64,000 bases of DNA from Floricoccus penangensis (GCF_001832885.1 NZ_MKIQ01000003.1:62001-126000); one strand, 5' to 3'; counted from the first letter of the stretch, positions 15,756 to 28,780 are shown. Notes: a model not told the origin generated them from the letters alone. Program-made: numbers and translations.

Positions 15756-17552
15756 CTACATACTCCTAGCATCTATTTCGATAAACAACTGATAAAGAGC
15801 ACCAAGTAGATTCGATGAATTATGGAACTTGCACTCTTCGATTGCAATTGGTTGGAATGTTTTTTCTAGTAATCCATGCTCTTGCCTTAATTTATAGTAT
15901 TCTTCTTTGATTGTTTGCGTAACTATTTTCTGGTTACTGATTCCACCACCTATAACTATTTTTTCAAGGTCTAAAGTTACTTGAAGATTATTAATCAGAC
16001 TTGCAATATCTCGGCAGTAGGCAGTAAACAATTCATCCAGTTCTTTTGACTCATGATTTACAATGGCATCAAATATTGTTTGGTAATCATACTTTGATAC
16101 ACCTAAAATATCACTTGCTCTCTTCATAAAGACAACTGCTGAGGCTTGATTATCAAATAACTGAGAGTCATGTCTATTAGGATTTCTTATTAAGTAGCTC
16201 ACTTCGCCTGCTTGATAATTTGGACCTTGAAGCAACTGATTATTTACAATAAGACCACATCCAACATCTGAGCCGAGAACAATTGCTGCCCCATTTTCAA
16301 TATCCTTAAGATTTCCAATCCACCACTCCGCAAGTGCTGCTGCCTTACCATCATTTATGGTAACAAAAGGAAGTTCCGTAAATGATGAAACCCATTCTTT
16401 CATTGAAAAATCATAGAGATATGGAATAGCTCCGGCAGTATGAATATATCCGTTTCTTGAATTAATCTTACCTGGAATACTCATAGCAATACCTTTAATT
16501 AAATCAGACTTTTCCTCAATCTCAATTTGAAGCATTGCTTGTAGTTCTTCTAAGGATTCAGGAGTTTCTCTTTTCCATATCTCCACAAGATTACCAGAAC
16601 CATTAATTAATCCAAATTTAACAGATGAACCACCAATATCAATACTCAAATAGTCCATATTTGATTTATGGATGGTCCTATCAATAAAAGATTTGAAAAA
16701 TCTTATCTCATCATCATTACACTCGCTTGCTACCACGCGCTTTTGGTCAACGTGAAAAACATGCCCCAAATAAGAGTTGTCCTTATTCTTATATAACTTA
16801 TATTTAGCAACAACACCTTTCGATTCCAATAATTCCGCAAATGGCTTAGCTAAGTCCTTCAAAAAGTCATGAGAGGAAGTTGCCACGAAAGATGAAGGAA
16901 ATTCAGAAGTAATAAATTCTTCAACAGGGAAGTCTTTTTTGATAATTTCCTTGATATCTGCCCCAAAATAGTAGGTAAAATCATGGTCAGCAGGTTGCTC
17001 CTCATCTACAAAGTATAAACCACAGTTGAGAGCCATCGCCTTGATTTTCACCTTAGCAGCTTTGAAGGAGAATCCTTTTGCATACTCAGGATTGGTAACT
17101 ATGGTCGCATACTGCTCTGCCAGTTGTGCTCCCGCGCTATCGCCCACGACAAAAAGATTATCCATATCGATATTGTAATTTTGATTATTGTCCAGAAGCC
17201 AATTCATCATGCTATTGATATCTTCAAGCGGTGCAGGATACTTACTTTCAGGTGCCAAGCGGTAATTGAAATTGATAACCGTGAAGCCCTGACTAGCTAG
17301 GTGCATAGAGTAAAAAAGATAAATCTCTTTACTGCCGTAAAAGTAACCCCCACCGTGAATATTGACGATGGTCGGTAAAGGATGATGAGTCCCCTTAGGA
17401 TAATAAATATCAAACTTATTCTCTTTACCATGAGGACCATATGATAGATTCTTTATTTTTTTAATTGTATAAGGCTCTTTGAGACCTTTATCACGCTCAG
17501 TATCATGTTTGAGCATTGTCTCTCGTTCTTGAGGTATTTCTTCTAATCGCAT
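15756..17552 (-). CDS. fusion protein: HSL-type esterase plus ROK-family sugar kinase
   Basis: A 598-residue two-domain protein. Residues 1-298 are a hormone-sensitive-lipase-type alpha/beta hydrolase with oxyanion motif HGGG (66-69), nucleophile GDSAG (Ser139), and probable Asp229 and His264 or His267. Residues 299-598 are a complete ROK kinase: DIGGSSVKFG at 305-314 (phosphate loop), a catalytic-Asp region INDGKAAALAE, GSDVGCGLIVNNQLLQG, and GGGISN. The usual ROK zinc motif CxCGxxGC is not seen. The junction is in frame; Met299 has no SD before it, so a separate kinase is not made from an obvious site. The arrangement suggests deacylation of an esterified sugar followed by phosphorylation (inference). 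It stands near gtfA but is not in an operon with it. Confidence 0.85.
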   Translation of the reverse strand: MRLEEIPQERETMLKHDTERDKGLKEPYTIKKIKNLSYGPHGKENKFDIYYPKGTHHPLPTIVNIHGGGYFYGSKEIYLFYSMHLASQGFTVINFNYRLAPESKYPAPLEDINSMMNWLLDNNQNYNIDMDNLFVVGDSAGAQLAEQYATIVTNPEYAKGFSFKAAKVKIKAMALNCGLYFVDEEQPADHDFTYYFGADIKEIIKKDFPVEEFITSEFPSSFVATSSHDFLKDLAKPFAELLESKGVVAKYKLYKNKDNSYLGHVFHVDQKRVVASECNDDEIRFFKSFIDRTIHKSNMDYLSIDIGGSSVKFGLINGSGNLVEIWKRETPESLEELQAMLQIEIEEKSDLIKGIAMSIPGKINSRNGYIHTAGAIPYLYDFSMKEWVSSFTELPFVTINDGKAAALAEWWIGNLKDIENGAAIVLGSDVGCGLIVNNQLLQGPNYQAGEVSYLIRNPNRHDSQLFDNQASAVVFMKRASDILGVSKYDYQTIFDAIVNHESKELDELFTAYCRDIASLINNLQVTLDLEKIVIGGGISNQKIVTQTIKEEYYKLRQEHGLLEKTFQPIAIEECKFHNSSNLLGALYQLFIEIDARSM

Positions 17553-17636
17553 AAATGTAACCTAATTTCTATTTTTCCTAAATTGATTATAGCAAAAATT
17601 CTGAATTTATAAAAACGGTTACATTGTTAATTTGTG

Positions 17637-17662
17637 AAAAAAGACCGTCAATTGACGATCTT
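17637..17662 (-). terminator. terminator of trhO
   Basis: Minus-strand stem AAGATCGTCA (from 17662) with TGACGGTCTT (to 17641), 10 bp including one G-U pair, followed by T run. It lies 5 nt after the trhO stop. Confidence 0.85.
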
Positions 17663-17667
17663 TGGAC

Positions 17668-18681
17668 TTAAGCACGTTTTTTAGTAAAGAAATCTTTATC
17701 TTTCATGCGTTCTTGGATTAAATTGTTTAATTCTTCTTTTGGAAGGTGCATTTCTGTTTGACATTGTTCTGAACAACATCCTTCGAATTTTTCATCACAC
17801 TCTGGACATTGAATGAATAGTCTGTGACAAGCTGGATTGTGACAATTTTTGTGGTCATCATTTACTTTACCACATTGGTGACAGTGAGAAAGCACATCAT
17901 CAGTAATTCTTTCACCCATGCGCTCATCGAATACGAAATTTTTCCCGATGAATTCTAAAGGTAAACCTTCTTCTTCAGCCTTACGAGCGTATTCAATGAT
18001 ACCACCTTCAACGTGATAGACATTTTCGAAACCTTCATGTTTCATGTATGCACTAGCTTTTTCACAACGAATTCCACCAGTACAATACATTACAATATTT
18101 TTGTCCTTAGAGTCTTGAAGCATATCAACTGCCATCGGTAATTGCTCACGGAAGGTAGTTGACGGAACTTCTATAGCATCTTTAAAGTGACCTACTTCAT
18201 ACTCGTAATGGTTACGCATGTCTACGAAGATAGTATCCTCACGACCCATCATTTCGTTAACTTCTGCTGCCTTAAGGTAAGCACCAACGTCTGACGGATC
18301 AAAAGTTGGATCATCGATACCATCAGCAACAACCTTATCACGAACCTTCATACGAAGAACCCAGAAAGATTTTCCGTCATCATCAATAGCATAATTTAAA
18401 CGAATACCATCAAGAGCTGGATCAGCTGCGTAGATTGTTTCCTTAAGAGCTTCAACATTAGAAGTTGGAACACTAATCTGAGCATTGATACCTTCAGTTG
18501 CAATGTAAACACGCCCGAAAACACCCAGGTCAACAAACTTTTGGTAAAGCTCATCACGAAATGCTTGAGCATCAGGGATATTGAAGTATTTGTAAAAAGA
18601 AATCGTTGTGCGTGGCTCAGTCTCAGCCATCAAACGCTCTTTTAATTCTTTGTTTGAGATTTTATTATGTAAATTTTCCAT
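17668..18681 (-). CDS. trhO: tRNA uridine(34) hydroxylase (rhodanese-like)
   Basis: A 337-residue protein of the YceA/YbfQ family, which hydroxylates U34 of tRNAs to 5-hydroxyuridine. The N-terminal ferredoxin-like domain is followed by a rhodanese domain with the active loop [12 protein letters not shown] (Cys200). The C-terminal part is rich in Cys and His ([25 protein letters not shown]), as in Gram-positive members, and probably binds zinc. There is no SD before the ATG; instead an extended -10 lies 7 nt upstream, so the mRNA is probably leaderless. Length is normal. Confidence 0.93.
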   Translation of the reverse strand: MENLHNKISNKELKERLMAETEPRTTISFYKYFNIPDAQAFRDELYQKFVDLGVFGRVYIATEGINAQISVPTSNVEALKETIYAADPALDGIRLNYAIDDDGKSFWVLRMKVRDKVVADGIDDPTFDPSDVGAYLKAAEVNEMMGREDTIFVDMRNHYEYEVGHFKDAIEVPSTTFREQLPMAVDMLQDSKDKNIVMYCTGGIRCEKASAYMKHEGFENVYHVEGGIIEYARKAEEEGLPLEFIGKNFVFDERMGERITDDVLSHCHQCGKVNDDHKNCHNPACHRLFIQCPECDEKFEGCCSEQCQTEMHLPKEELNNLIQERMKDKDFFTKKRA

Positions 18682-18685
18682 AACA

Positions 18686-18697
18686 AATATTATACCA
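18686..18697 (-). promoter_or_regulatory. extended -10 giving a leaderless trhO transcript
   Basis: Minus-strand TGG followed by TATAAT (18694-18689), with only 7 nt between the -10 and the ATG at 18681. Transcription would start at or within a base or two of the A of ATG. No SD is present. Confidence 0.6.
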
Positions 18698-18755
18698 GAA
18701 GTTTGTGAAAATTAGGATTGTTTTGATTGTGAAAATGATATCTAATTATATTAAC

Positions 18756-19082
18756 TTAATCTAGTTCATCATATTTCTTATTTGAATTTTTACTTTTTTC
18801 AACTGGATATTTTTCATCATTCTTTATTAGCTTTTCTTCAATTATTTTATCAATATCGAAATTTAAATTGTCTGCTAGCATATATGAATATATTAAAACA
18901 TCTGCAAGTTCTTCTTTTAGATGTTCAATATCTTTATTACCTTCTTCAGAATTTTTCCATTGATAAATTTCTAAAAGCTCTGATGCTTCAAGTGAAATAG
19001 AAATTGCAAGGTCTTTTTCATTGTGAAATTGCCTCCAATTTCTATCATCTCGAAATTTATTTATTCTTTCCATTGAATTCAT
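18756..19082 (-). CDS. MazG-like nucleotide pyrophosphohydrolase
   Basis: A 108-residue all-alpha NTP pyrophosphohydrolase. EASELLEIYQW and EELADVLIYSYMLAD give the paired E-x-x-E and E-x-x-D metal-binding motifs of the MazG/RS21-C6 superfamily. Such enzymes hydrolyse (d)NTPs to monophosphates, as house-cleaning or in defence by depleting nucleotides. The ATG overlaps the stop of the upstream GIY-YIG/DUF2075 gene in an ATGA junction, so the two are translationally coupled. The C-terminal Lys/Asn tail is short and hydrophilic. Function in partnership with the helicase is inference. Confidence 0.85.
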   Translation of the reverse strand: MNSMERINKFRDDRNWRQFHNEKDLAISISLEASELLEIYQWKNSEEGNKDIEHLKEELADVLIYSYMLADNLNFDIDKIIEEKLIKNDEKYPVEKSKNSNKKYDELD

Positions 19083-20854
19083 AATTTTAATTTTCCTTCT
19101 TTAGCCAATTTCAAAGCTTCTCTTAATTCTTCATCAACTGCATATATATAAAGACCATTTACCCCTCTTGTTAAAAGAACATTAAGTTCATTCTTTAAAA
19201 GTTTATCTGAAACTTCTACTTTTTCACCTGTTTTTAGTGTTCTTCTTTGAGTAGCTTTTTTATTTTTACTCCCTTTAGGATCGTAAATTATTTTACCGTC
19301 TCTATATTTAACAGAGGGGCCAATTATTACACCTGCATAATTCAAATCAAAACCTTGTATTGTGAATGTAGAACCAACTTCATTTATTGTTTGTCTTTGT
19401 TCAGCCCATGCCAAATCTTTATTTTTTCTTTTCTCTTCCTTATTCTGTGGAAGTTGTAAATTCCATGGTAATTTCCATCCATCAACTTCTACATTCCAAA
19501 ATTCGTCCCCATTATCTGGCTTTCTTTTATCTACGTAATCCCAATCAAATGTAGAAAGCATTCGAGAGATACCGCTATCTTCATTTTCAGATTTTTTCTT
19601 TATTTTTTTATACATCAGATCAATATCATCAAATATTTCCAGATTATAACCTTTAGAGTCTTTCGGAATATTTAAAATTTTGTTTTCATCAATTAATGTT
19701 CTTATCCAATATATAGTTTCATCATCTCCATTAATTCTTAATTGATTATCTAAATATACATATTGATTATTCAAAATTGCTTCATGGATTAGAAAATCAA
19801 ATTCCTCATCATCCCAATATTGTTCTCTAGAAAGTATCTGATTTTTATCAAGAACTGCAATCACAACTTTCGCTCTGTCTAACAAATCCTTTAGTTGATT
19901 ACTACCTCTATATGACTGCTTTCCTTGGGTCCATAATAAGTGTGCTTCATCAACTATAACAATATCAACTTTGTCCTCTGGTAGAGTATTATTTATAAAA
20001 GTTGTAGGTCGAGATACAATTTGACCACTTCTTCGGTTTAAAATTCCTAATTTAGTGGCGATCTGTTGATAAACTTTCAATTGCTGTTCATGATTTACTA
20101 TTAATTGTTGCTTCTTCCCAAGATTTCTAATTACAATATTTTCAGGATCTTCTGAGCTATCATTTGCTAGTTGATTAAGTTCATAAAATAAACTACTTAA
20201 TAAAACAGTTTTTCCTGATCCAGCTTCTCCCTCCACAACAATCAGTTGTCCAACTTTATTTTGAGAAAGAGATTCTGTAGTTTTTAAAATAATTTCATCT
20301 TTAGCTTTCAATTGCTCATCAGTTAATTTGTGAAATGGAGAAGCCTTAAAAAGAGCAGAATCTTTTATAATTCTCTCAGTAGGAAAAAGATCCTTATTCT
20401 TTTTATTCAATTTCCTCCATATTTTAGAAAAAATTTCATCAAATTGATCTGCAGTATAGTAATTATTTTGTTGATTAGTCCTTCGATTGTTAACTTTTTT
20501 AACTTTATCTACGCTTGTCATATATTGCATTAATCTATTTTCAATATCAAGCGTCAAGGACTTGTTAAAATGATTATGTCCAATCACAAACATTTTTGAA
20601 GAATCAGAATCTGCAAGCTCTTTCCAGTCATCCCTTAATAAACTATCAGCTAATAAATGCTCCTCTGTTCTACGTCCAATATTGGTTGTTTCTCCAACGT
20701 AAACTGTGTATTCATCTTTTTTTGTATCATTTACAATGTAAACTGTTGGGTATTCAAAAATTACCTTTTTATCATTTTCAGATTCAGTAACTAAATTTTT
20801 GATACCTTCTCTAGAATATTCTGTTTCATAAATTACTGGTGACTTAATCGTCAT
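19079..20854 (-). CDS. GIY-YIG nuclease-like / DUF2075 P-loop helicase-like protein
   Basis: A 591-residue protein. Residues 33-130 look like a GIY-YIG domain: YPTVYIV (35-41), YVGETTNIGRRTEEH (52-66) and a possible catalytic Glu105 in IENRLMQ. Residues 170-590 are the DUF2075 (Schlafen-like SF1 helicase) domain with Walker A GEAGSGKT at 209-216, Walker B/DEAH at 302-305 (IVIVDEAHLLW), QGFDLNYAGVIIGP, and a C-terminal LNVLLTRGVNGLYIY motif like helicase motif VI. It would bind and possibly cleave or remodel nucleic acids using ATP. Good SD (AGGAG). Coupled to the MazG gene; together they look like an accessory or defence module (inference). Confidence 0.8.
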   Translation of the reverse strand: MTIKSPVIYETEYSREGIKNLVTESENDKKVIFEYPTVYIVNDTKKDEYTVYVGETTNIGRRTEEHLLADSLLRDDWKELADSDSSKMFVIGHNHFNKSLTLDIENRLMQYMTSVDKVKKVNNRRTNQQNNYYTADQFDEIFSKIWRKLNKKNKDLFPTERIIKDSALFKASPFHKLTDEQLKAKDEIILKTTESLSQNKVGQLIVVEGEAGSGKTVLLSSLFYELNQLANDSSEDPENIVIRNLGKKQQLIVNHEQQLKVYQQIATKLGILNRRSGQIVSRPTTFINNTLPEDKVDIVIVDEAHLLWTQGKQSYRGSNQLKDLLDRAKVVIAVLDKNQILSREQYWDDEEFDFLIHEAILNNQYVYLDNQLRINGDDETIYWIRTLIDENKILNIPKDSKGYNLEIFDDIDLMYKKIKKKSENEDSGISRMLSTFDWDYVDKRKPDNGDEFWNVEVDGWKLPWNLQLPQNKEEKRKNKDLAWAEQRQTINEVGSTFTIQGFDLNYAGVIIGPSVKYRDGKIIYDPKGSKNKKATQRRTLKTGEKVEVSDKLLKNELNVLLTRGVNGLYIYAVDEELREALKLAKEGKLKL

Positions 20855-20923
20855 AAAATACTCCTATTTTTCATAAATATAATATAGTTTTATTATATAA
20901 TAATATTTAATCATTTTAAATGG

Positions 20924-20945
20924 AAAAAACACCCTTTCGGATGTT
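20924..20945 (-). terminator. terminator of the pyr operon
   Basis: Minus-strand stem AACATCC (20945-20939), tetraloop GAAA, GGGTGTT (20934-20928), 7 bp with one G-U pair, then six T. It lies 13 nt after the pyrC stop. Confidence 0.9.
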
Positions 20946-20958
20946 CTTCTATGTTCTC

Positions 20959-22230
20959 TTAACCTTCATAAACCACATTCCCATCACAGATTGTATAGAT
21001 TACTTTTCCTGTGAGTTCTTGGTTGATGAATGGTGTGTTATTTGCTTTTGAGGCGAAGTCGTTTTCTATAACGACTTTTTTCTTGTCGTCAAAGATTACG
21101 ATGTCTGCTGGTCCACCTTCTGTAAGGTATCCTGCATCAAAGCCATATAAATTAGCCGGGTTTAGGGTCATTTTTTCTAGTAGTTGAGATAATGTTAAAT
21201 ATTCTTCATCTACTAGGTGAGTTAATCCTAATTGAAGGGATGTTTCAAGTCCTGTCATTCCACTTGGTGCTTTTGTCAGTTCTTGGTCTTTTTCTTCATG
21301 TGTATGTGGGGCATGGTCTGTTGCAATTACATCAATTGTCCCATCTTGAAGCCCCTTGATTGCTGCTAGTCTATCTTCTTCACGTCTTAATGGTGGGTTT
21401 AATTTTGCGTTAGTACCCACAGTTAGAATTTCTTGTTCTGTGATAGAAAAATGTTGCGGTGTAACTTCTGAAGTAATATTTGCTCCTAAAGATTTTACGA
21501 ACTTGATTACTTCAACGCTCTCCTTAGCAGACATATGTTGGAAATGTACACGCGCTTTTGTATCATAAGCAATCATTGCATCACGCGCAACCATACTGTA
21601 CTCGCTAACTGTTGGAGCACCTGTGAATCCACATTTATGGCTTACTTCCCCATCATTTATTCCGAGAACACCTGTTAATGCTGGGTCTTCTTCGTGCAAG
21701 CTGATTAGAGTATCGTACTTAACCGCTTCTTGCATGGCACTTCTTACCATTGCAGAGTCTGAAAGCGGGATACCATCATCTGAGAACCCTACTGCTCCTG
21801 CTTCAAGCAAGGCTGAGAAGTCAGTTAGGTGCTTTCCGTCAAAGTTAGTAGTGATTGTTGCTACAGACTTGATATTGATATCTTCTTTGGCAGCAGATGC
21901 TAGAACTTCTTCTAACACGGGTACAGTTGAGATTGTCGGATTTGTATTTGCCATCATGACAACAGTTGTGAACCCTCCACGAGCGGCAGACAAAGCTCCA
22001 GTATGGATATCTTCCTTGTGGGTTTGCCCCGGTTCACGAAAATGTACATGGACATCAACCAGACCTGGTGCTACTACCAGACCACCTGCTTCAATAACTT
22101 TATCAGCTTCTGCTGTGATATTTTCAGCAATCTCTTTGATTTTGCCATCTTCTACTAAAATATCAGCTATTCCATCAAAATTGCTTGCTGGATTCACTAA
22201 TCTACCATTTTTAATAAGTAATTTAGTCAT
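20959..22230 (-). CDS. pyrC: dihydroorotase
   Basis: A 423-residue class I dihydroorotase catalysing ring closure of carbamoyl aspartate in de novo pyrimidine synthesis. Zinc ligands are visible in [11 protein letters not shown] near residues 57-67, the HEED-type segment [16 protein letters not shown], and [12 protein letters not shown]. Length is normal. It is the last gene of the pyr operon: the start is 1 nt after the pyrE stop and a terminator follows. The SD is inside the end of pyrE. Confidence 0.96.
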   Translation of the reverse strand: MTKLLIKNGRLVNPASNFDGIADILVEDGKIKEIAENITAEADKVIEAGGLVVAPGLVDVHVHFREPGQTHKEDIHTGALSAARGGFTTVVMMANTNPTISTVPVLEEVLASAAKEDINIKSVATITTNFDGKHLTDFSALLEAGAVGFSDDGIPLSDSAMVRSAMQEAVKYDTLISLHEEDPALTGVLGINDGEVSHKCGFTGAPTVSEYSMVARDAMIAYDTKARVHFQHMSAKESVEVIKFVKSLGANITSEVTPQHFSITEQEILTVGTNAKLNPPLRREEDRLAAIKGLQDGTIDVIATDHAPHTHEEKDQELTKAPSGMTGLETSLQLGLTHLVDEEYLTLSQLLEKMTLNPANLYGFDAGYLTEGGPADIVIFDDKKKVVIENDFASKANNTPFINQELTGKVIYTICDGNVVYEG

Positions 22231-22231
22231 A

Positions 22232-22861
22232 TTAGTCCTGCCAGTTATTTTGATCAGCCTTGAATTTTTTCAATAGCTCAAGTTCATCTTCATCTACATA
22301 TCCAATCTCACGTGCGATTTCGATTAAATCAGAATAGTTAGAAAGTGTTTCTAGTGGTAAGTCAGCTTTTTCGAAGTTTTCAATTCCACGTGGAAGTTCG
22401 TATGTGAAAATTGCAGCTACTCCTAGAACATCAGCACCTTCACGACGTGCAGCTTCTGCTGTTCCAATTACTGAACCACCTGTCGAGATTAGGTCTTCAA
22501 TGATTACCATTTTTTGACCTTTTTCAATGCGTCCTTCGATTTGGTTTCCTGCACCGTGGTCTTTTGCTTTTGAACGGATATAAACCATTGGTAAATCTAA
22601 GATTTCAGCAACCCATGCAGCATGAGGCACACCACCAGTAGCTGCTCCTGCGATTACTTCAACATCTGGGAATTTTTCTTTGATAACATCCGCAAATCCT
22701 TGAGCAATTTGACGGCGTACTTCAGGATAGCTGATTGTAATACGGTTATCTGTGTAGATTGGTGATTGAATTCCACTTGCCCATGTAAAAGGTTCTTTTG
22801 GTGATAGGAATACTGCTTTAATATCTAATAGGTCTTTTGCGATGTCTTGTGATAGTGTCAT
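22232..22861 (-). CDS. pyrE: orotate phosphoribosyltransferase
   Basis: A 209-residue enzyme converting orotate and PRPP to orotidine 5'-phosphate. The PRPP-binding motif [16 protein letters not shown] is at about residues 119-134 and the flexible-loop segment [15 protein letters not shown] precedes it. The N-terminal [18 protein letters not shown] is typical. SD GAGGAGAAAAGGG is strong. It lies 22 nt downstream of pyrF and 1 nt upstream of pyrC. Confidence 0.96.
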   Translation of the reverse strand: MTLSQDIAKDLLDIKAVFLSPKEPFTWASGIQSPIYTDNRITISYPEVRRQIAQGFADVIKEKFPDVEVIAGAATGGVPHAAWVAEILDLPMVYIRSKAKDHGAGNQIEGRIEKGQKMVIIEDLISTGGSVIGTAEAARREGADVLGVAAIFTYELPRGIENFEKADLPLETLSNYSDLIEIAREIGYVDEDELELLKKFKADQNNWQD

Positions 22862-22883
22862 TTCCCTTTTCTCCTCTTATATC

Positions 22884-25283
<2,400 letters not shown>

Positions 25284-25405
25284 AAGTTTTTCCTTTCTGA
25301 TTTTCTCCATCTATGGAGAATCAGACTCCAATCCAGAGCCTGATTACCACTAATATTAAAATTTACATAAACCACTACACAATTTAACTAGATAAAAGAT
25401 TAAAT

Positions 25406-25487
25406 ATTGAATTACGAGGTGCCAAGCTTCCGATAGAACTTTCGTTCATCAAGACGAAGGCAACCAAGTAAAGTAATTAATTTTAAG
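25406..25487. repeat. dispersed repeat element, copy C (carB-pyrK gap)
   Basis: An 82-bp unit beginning ATTGAATTAC and ending with AATTAATTTTAAG, with inverted ends. The core GATAGAACTTTCGTTCATC is shared with the next copy and, in inverse orientation and with small changes, with the 103-bp elements at 40592 and 52527. It is separated by 26 bp from copy D and lies within the pyr operon mRNA. Confidence 0.75.
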
Positions 25488-25513
25488 TCATCCAAGTATT
25501 TAGAGATTAAAAA

Positions 25514-25594
25514 ATTGAATTACAAGGAGCCAAGCTTCGATAGAACTTTCGTTCATCGAAGCGAAGGTAACGAAGTAAGGCAATTAATTTTAAG
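25514..25594. repeat. dispersed repeat element, copy D (carB-pyrK gap)
   Basis: An 81-bp near-duplicate of copy C in the same orientation, starting ATTGAATTACAAGG and ending AATTAATTTTAAG. It starts 6 nt after the carB stop in the transcribed direction. The centre GTTCATCGAAGCGAAGG can fold back on CTTCGATAGAAC-type sequence to form a stem-loop in RNA. Confidence 0.75.
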
Positions 25595-25600
25595 CCTAAA

Positions 25601-28600
25601 TTAGATTTTGTGAACGCTGAATGAACGAGTCTCAAGCACCTTCAAGATAGCATCCGTAGTATCAAGAGCTGTAAAGAGTGGAACACCACGTTCTACTGCT
25701 TCACGACGAATGTACAAGCTATCATCATTTTCAAGGTTACGGTCAGTTCCAGTAGTATTTACAACTGCTGCGATGCGTCCACTTGCAATTAAGCTTAGGA
25801 TATCATCTTCTGCTTCACCAATCTTGTTAACAGCTTCAACATTAAGTCCCTTTTGGTTAAGGAACTTAGCAGTTCCATCTGTTGCAAGTAAGCTATATCC
25901 GATGTCAGAGAAACGTTTAGCAAGTTCATAGGCTTCATCTTTATCACTATCAGCGATTGTGAAGAGAACTGATCCAAATTCTGGAAGGTGGATGTTACTT
26001 GCTTCAAAGGCTTTGTAAAGAGCTTTATCTAAAGTATCATCTGTACCCATTACTTCCCCAGTAGATTTCATTTCAGGGCCTAAAAGCGTATCAACTTTTT
26101 GAAGCTTAGTGAATGAGAAGACTGGCGCTTTAACGTGAACTTGGTCGCTAACTGGCGCTAAACCATCAGAGTATCCAAGGTCTTTGATTTTCTTACCAAG
26201 GATAGCTTGTGTGGCAACTTGGGCCATTGGGATATCAGTAATTTTGCTCAAGAACGGTACTGTACGGCTAGCACGTGGGTTAACTTCGATAACGTATACT
26301 TTGTTATCATGGATTACGAACTGGATATTCATCATTCCAAGACAGTTAAGTCCTTTAGCTAGACGTTTTGTATAATCAACAATTGTGTCAATTGTTTCTT
26401 GGCTAAATGTTTGTGGTGGGTAAACGGCCATTGAGTCACCTGAGTGAACCCCTGCGCGTTCAATGTGTTCCATGATACCTGGGATTAGGACAGTTTCACC
26501 GTCACAGATGGCATCAACTTCACACTCTTGACCAACAAGGTATGAGTCAACTAATACTGGATGGTCTGGGCTAGCCTTAACTGCTGTTCTCATATAAGAA
26601 CGTAGGTCTGCTTCGTTAGCAACGATTTCCATTGCGCGTCCACCAAGAACGTATGAAGGACGGATAAGAACTGGGTATCCAATAGCATTAGCGTTTGCTA
26701 CTGCTTCTTCTTCGTTAGTTGCTGTTGCACCAGGAGGTTGTGGGATATCTAAGTCTTTCAAAGCTTTCTCAAACTCATCACGGTCTTCCGCACGGTCTAA
26801 GTCAACTACTTGAGTTCCTAGAATCTTAACACCTGCTTTTTCAAGTGATGAAGCAAGGTTGATTGCTGTTTGACCACCAAACTGTACGACAACTCCGATT
26901 GGTTGCTCAAGTTCGATAACGTTCATAACATCTTCGAAAGTTAGTGGTTCAAAATATAATTTATCAGATACTGAGAAGTCAGTTGATACTGTCTCAGGAT
27001 TTGAGTTCATAACAATTGCTTCGTAGCCAAGTTTTTGTATTGCTTTGATTGAATGTACTGTTGCATAATCAAATTCAACCCCTTGACCAATTCTGATAGG
27101 ACCAGATCCTAAAACTAGAACACTTTCCTTATCAGATTTTACTGATTCATTTTCAATTTCATATGTTGAATAGAAATAAGGTGTTGAGCTTTCAAACTCA
27201 GCCGCACATGTATCAACCATCTTGTAGACTGGTTTAATGTCATTCTTCTCACGCATTTCGCGTACTTTTTCTGGAGTCATTGACCAAAGATCAGCGATCT
27301 TACGGTCTGCAAACCCATTTCTCTTAGCCTCATATAGAACTTCAGGATTGAAAACCTGTGTCTTAAGTTGTTCTTCAATTTCTACAATATGTGCTAATTT
27401 ATCAAGGAAGAATAAGTCAATTTTTGTAAGCTCAGCGATTTCACTAATAGTGATACCACGACGAATTGCTTCTGAAAGGTAGAAGATACGGTCGTCTTGA
27501 ACTTTAACCATTTTTTCATATAATTCATCTTCGCTAGCATTTTCTGCTTCTTCAGATTCATTATGATAAGCACCAACTTCAAGACTTCGAACTGCTTTAA
27601 GTAAGCTTTCTTCAATGTTACGACCAAGAGCCATAACTTCTCCAGTTGCCTTCATTTGAGTTCCAAGGTGACGGTCACCATGCTCAAACTTATCAAATGG
27701 GAAACGAGGAATTTTAGAAACTACATAGTCAAGTGCTGGTTCAAACATTGCATAAGTTGTACCAGTTACTGGATTCTTCATTTCATCAAGTGTGAAACCA
27801 ACTGCGATTTTAGCAGCTAATTTAGCAATTGGATAACCAGTTGCTTTTGATGCCAAAGCTGACGAACGAGATACACGAGGGTTTACTTCAATTACATAGT
27901 AGTTTAATGAGTGTGGATCAAGTGCTAACTGTACATTACATCCACCTTCAATTTTAAGAGCACGAATGATTTTTAGACTTGCATCACGTAACATTTGATA
28001 TTCAATATCAGAAAGAGTTTGGCTTGGTGCAAATACGATTGAATCCCCTGTATGGACTCCAACTGGATCAAAGTTTTCCATATTACATACTACAATTGCA
28101 TTGTCAGCAGCATCACGCATTACTTCGTATTCAATTTCCTTATAACCGGCAATTGATTTTTCAATCAAACATTGAGTTGCAGGTGATAATTTAAGTCCGT
28201 TGGCTGCAATTTCACGAAGTTCTTCTTCGTTATCACACATACCACCACCAGTTCCGCCAAGAGTGAAGGCAGGACGTACAATAATTGGATATCCAATGAT
28301 GTTAGCAAAATCAACTGCTTCTTCAACAGTATGAACGATTTCACTTTCAGGAATTGGTTGTTCAAGTTCTTCCATCAATTTTTTGAAAAGATCACGGTCT
28401 TCTGCTTGGTCGATTGCTGAAAGTTTTGTTCCTAGAAGTTCAATATTTAGTTCATCTAAGATTCCTGATTCAGCAAGTGACATTGCCATGTTAAGACCTG
28501 TTTGTCCTCCAAGTGTTGGAAGGATTGCATCAGGTCTTTCTTTTCTGAGGATACGGCTTACAAATTCAAGAGTGATTGGTTCAATATATACTGAATCAGC

Positions 28601-28780
28601 AATCTCTTTATCAGTCATGATTGTTGCAGGATTTGAATTTACAAGAACTACTTCGTAGCCTTCTTCTTTAAGAGCTAGACAGGCTTGTGTTCCTGCATAG
28701 TCAAATTCGGCAGCTTGACCAATGATGATTGGACCAGATCCGATTACCATAATTTTATTTATATCGTTACGCTTTGGCAT
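25601..28780 (-). CDS. carB: carbamoyl-phosphate synthase large subunit
   Basis: A 1059-residue enzyme that makes carbamoyl phosphate from bicarbonate, ammonia (from CarA) and two ATP. Two homologous halves are clear: an N-terminal ATP-grasp half beginning [19 protein letters not shown] and a second one beginning [18 protein letters not shown] at about residue 557, each with FVIEVNPR-type metal sites. The last ~130 residues form the MGS-like regulatory domain ([11 protein letters not shown]). Full length, no defects. Unlike in some lactic acid bacteria where carB stands alone, it lies within the pyr operon. A 290-nt gap with two repeat elements follows it. Confidence 0.97.
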   Translation of the reverse strand: MPKRNDINKIMVIGSGPIIIGQAAEFDYAGTQACLALKEEGYEVVLVNSNPATIMTDKEIADSVYIEPITLEFVSRILRKERPDAILPTLGGQTGLNMAMSLAESGILDELNIELLGTKLSAIDQAEDRDLFKKLMEELEQPIPESEIVHTVEEAVDFANIIGYPIIVRPAFTLGGTGGGMCDNEEELREIAANGLKLSPATQCLIEKSIAGYKEIEYEVMRDAADNAIVVCNMENFDPVGVHTGDSIVFAPSQTLSDIEYQMLRDASLKIIRALKIEGGCNVQLALDPHSLNYYVIEVNPRVSRSSALASKATGYPIAKLAAKIAVGFTLDEMKNPVTGTTYAMFEPALDYVVSKIPRFPFDKFEHGDRHLGTQMKATGEVMALGRNIEESLLKAVRSLEVGAYHNESEEAENASEDELYEKMVKVQDDRIFYLSEAIRRGITISEIAELTKIDLFFLDKLAHIVEIEEQLKTQVFNPEVLYEAKRNGFADRKIADLWSMTPEKVREMREKNDIKPVYKMVDTCAAEFESSTPYFYSTYEIENESVKSDKESVLVLGSGPIRIGQGVEFDYATVHSIKAIQKLGYEAIVMNSNPETVSTDFSVSDKLYFEPLTFEDVMNVIELEQPIGVVVQFGGQTAINLASSLEKAGVKILGTQVVDLDRAEDRDEFEKALKDLDIPQPPGATATNEEEAVANANAIGYPVLIRPSYVLGGRAMEIVANEADLRSYMRTAVKASPDHPVLVDSYLVGQECEVDAICDGETVLIPGIMEHIERAGVHSGDSMAVYPPQTFSQETIDTIVDYTKRLAKGLNCLGMMNIQFVIHDNKVYVIEVNPRASRTVPFLSKITDIPMAQVATQAILGKKIKDLGYSDGLAPVSDQVHVKAPVFSFTKLQKVDTLLGPEMKSTGEVMGTDDTLDKALYKAFEASNIHLPEFGSVLFTIADSDKDEAYELAKRFSDIGYSLLATDGTAKFLNQKGLNVEAVNKIGEAEDDILSLIASGRIAAVVNTTGTDRNLENDDSLYIRREAVERGVPLFTALDTTDAILKVLETRSFSVHKI

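Noticed and set aside
16650-16680. Separate start for the ROK kinase at Met299 of the fusion
   Set aside because: No SD precedes this ATG and the frame is continuous with the esterase.
21623-22276. 217-codon plus-strand frame opposite pyrC and pyrE
   Set aside because: A long antisense frame caused by codon bias of pyrC; no SD and no recognisable domain.
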